Source: Staphylococcus succinus (GTDB taxonomy: Bacteria; Bacillota; Bacilli; Staphylococcales; Staphylococcaceae). Taken from it: a stretch of 64,000 nucleotides of DNA. Positions 63,191 through 64,000 of this stretch are shown here, in pieces; the first letter of the stretch is position 1, and every line of letters begins with the position of its first letter. The DNA lies in the NCBI RefSeq assembly GCF_029024945.1, contig NZ_CP118976.1, forward strand, positions 2,604,001 to 2,668,000, given 5' to 3'. The notes under the pieces were generated by a model that was not told the DNA's origin, did not search any database, and saw only the letters and a list, made by a program, of their open reading frames with translations. The translations under genes and the position numbers were made by a program.

Positions 63191-63496
63191 CTATTTTTCT
63201 TGTATGTTCTCTAATAGTAATGGTAATTCTGTTATATCATTCAATACGTAATGAGCCCCATGAGCTAAGAATTTTTGTTTTGCCTCCTCTATAATTTTTT
63301 TCTTGTCATCATTATTCAAATTAATCCATTCACTTTCGCTTAGCCCAATAATCGAGCTACCTTTAATAACGCCTACAGCTATAACTCCACTATTAAGCGC
63401 CTCTTTTATATCAGACAATGTGTCACCTACTTTAATTACTTCATGAACTGATTGTAATTCGAGTTGACGCATATTTTCAAAAACTAAGGCTATCAA
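63191..63496 (-). pseudogene. phnX: phosphonoacetaldehyde hydrolase fragment (C-terminal part only)
   Basis: This 101-codon open frame matches only the last third of phosphonoacetaldehyde hydrolase (phosphonatase, HAD family): EVIKVGDTLSDIKEALNSGVIAVGVIKGSSIIGLSESE and KQKFLAHGAHYVLNDITELPLLLENI. It lacks the N-terminal HAD nucleophile DxDxT and the cap domain, about 165 residues. The upstream DNA to 63700 does not encode them in any frame seen, and no ribosome binding site precedes it. The gene has therefore decayed by deletion. Other phosphonate genes are absent from the window. Confidence 0.8.
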
Positions 63497-63690
63497 ATAT
63501 GAGCCTTTTAAATTATGTTATCTTCCCTCTCATCATTCCTCACCTTAGCTACTAACTTAGCGCGAGAAAAGGCTATTTTATACATGTTTTAGCTTATGAG
63601 AAGTAAATATTAACATTTTACAATAACAAACTGGTACCAAGTAAAAAACAAACTGGTTCTTTACTTTTTATATTTGTTAAACTAGCATTT
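63497..63690. other. intergenic region with direct repeats before the ureohydrolase
   Basis: This is AT-rich and contains two copies of AACAAACTGGT (63625-63635 and 63647-63657) 22 bases apart. A cre site follows at 63691. No other gene was recognised. Confidence 0.45.
63625..63657. repeat. 11-bp direct repeats
   Basis: AACAAACTGGT occurs twice, 22 bases start to start (two helical turns), about 80 bases before the ureohydrolase start. A central GGTACC is present in the first copy. It may be an activator or repressor site. Confidence 0.45.
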
Positions 63691-63705
63691 ATGAAAGCGC
63701 ATTCA
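63691..63705 (+). promoter_or_regulatory. cre site upstream of the ureohydrolase
   Basis: ATGAAAGCGCATTCA matches WTGNAANCGNWNNCW fully, 31 bases before the start codon. Confidence 0.7.
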
Positions 63706-63736
63706 AAAGCATTTAAAATTAAAGGAGTGGATTTAT

Positions 63737-64000
63737 ATGTTTAAGCCAAAAGATTCATCTATGTCGCCAAGATTTGTTGGACCAAGAACTTTTATGAGAT
63801 TACCATTGGAAAACGCTTTAGAGAACGTAGATTTTTTAATTATGGGTGTACCATTTGATACTGCTGCTTCAAATAGAACTGGTCAAAGATATGGCCCTCA
63901 AAGTATACGAGATTTTTCAGTTTTATTGAGACCGTATAATCCAGATCAAGATATAAATATTTTCGATTATTGTTCAGGTATAGATTACGGGGACGTCGAT
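63737..64000 (+). CDS. agmatinase-family ureohydrolase, N-terminal part (cut by window edge)
   Basis: The visible 88 residues are the N-terminus of an arginase/agmatinase-fold enzyme: FVGPRTFMRLP, VDFLIMGVPFDTAASNRTGQRYGPQSIRD and SGIDYGDVD are standard for bacterial agmatinases. These use manganese to release urea from agmatine or related guanidines. The start follows AAAGGAGTGG. The metal-binding residues lie beyond the window, so the exact substrate (agmatine, guanidinobutyrate or other) is undecided. An upstream cre site suggests carbon-source control. Confidence 0.82.
   Translation, partial: MFKPKDSSMSPRFVGPRTFMRLPLENALENVDFLIMGVPFDTAASNRTGQRYGPQSIRDFSVLLRPYNPDQDINIFDYCSGIDYGDVD

Noticed and set aside
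1..64000. CRISPR arrays, tRNA or rRNA genes, insertion sequences
   Set aside because: No regularly spaced repeats, cloverleaf-like sequences or transposase frames were seen on either strand.

Overview
The window looks like chromosome from a coagulase-negative Staphylococcus, probably of the S. saprophyticus/xylosus type. It is AT-rich, with strong AGGAGG-type ribosome binding sites and many CcpA (cre) sites. Several genes closely match staphylococcal proteins: FhuD2-like ferric hydroxamate receptor, SpsB-like signal peptidase, GlpT and the fadXDEB cluster. No tRNA, rRNA, CRISPR array, transposase or phage gene was seen. The species assignment is inference from gene content.

Layout. 1-4950: beta-oxidation cluster on the minus strand (fadX-fadD-fadE-fadB, cut at the left edge), with cre sites. 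5193-6129: an unrecognised lipoprotein plus a Ser/Ala-rich secreted protein. 6356-11627: a drug-type MFS exporter, an NTF2-like protein, a DUF1304 membrane protein, a MarR regulator with a PaiB-like protein, and an APC amino-acid permease. 11958-14350: an aldo/keto reductase, a Fur-boxed fhuD2 and a small hypothetical gene. 15032-17580: two unrecognised membrane-anchored proteins, one with a very long coiled coil. This is the best candidate here for an undescribed system.

17664-30915 is a complete myo-inositol catabolic locus. The iolA-B-C-E-J-G operon ends in an extra TIM-barrel gene. iolR is divergent from iolA. A second minus-strand block carries iolD-H-I, preceded by an iolT-like transporter. 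At least four cre sites and a 17-bp tandem repeat between iolA and iolR suggest dual control by CcpA and IolR. 31232-33516 holds a class III CoA-transferase and a divergent TetR gene whose leader contains a perfect hairpin. 33592-38689 is a sorbitol PTS operon in the same order as gutFRMCBA of lactobacilli.

39589-48944: a lone ATP-grasp enzyme, a BCCT transporter that seems to start at AUU just after a flavin monooxygenase gene, a type I signal peptidase, an exporter with its MerR regulator, and an SDR with a second MerR gene. Both the exporter and the SDR have TTGACT-N19-TATATT promoters, the spacing typical of MerR control. 49216-54265 is a malate module: sensor kinase, response regulator, 2-hydroxycarboxylate transporter and malic enzyme. 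54361-55448: a CopL/YdhK-like lipoprotein with a CsoR-like operator, and a PhnA-type zinc-ribbon protein.

55754-59591 is a non-PTS sucrose/fructan module: an LacY/CscB-type symporter, a GH32 hydrolase and an LacI regulator, with an 18-bp perfect palindrome overlapping the -35 box. 59975-64000: a second exporter like the one at 6356, glpT with a cre inside its promoter, a decayed phnX fragment, and the start of an agmatinase-family ureohydrolase. Overall this is a catabolic and transport-rich accessory region under dense carbon-catabolite control.
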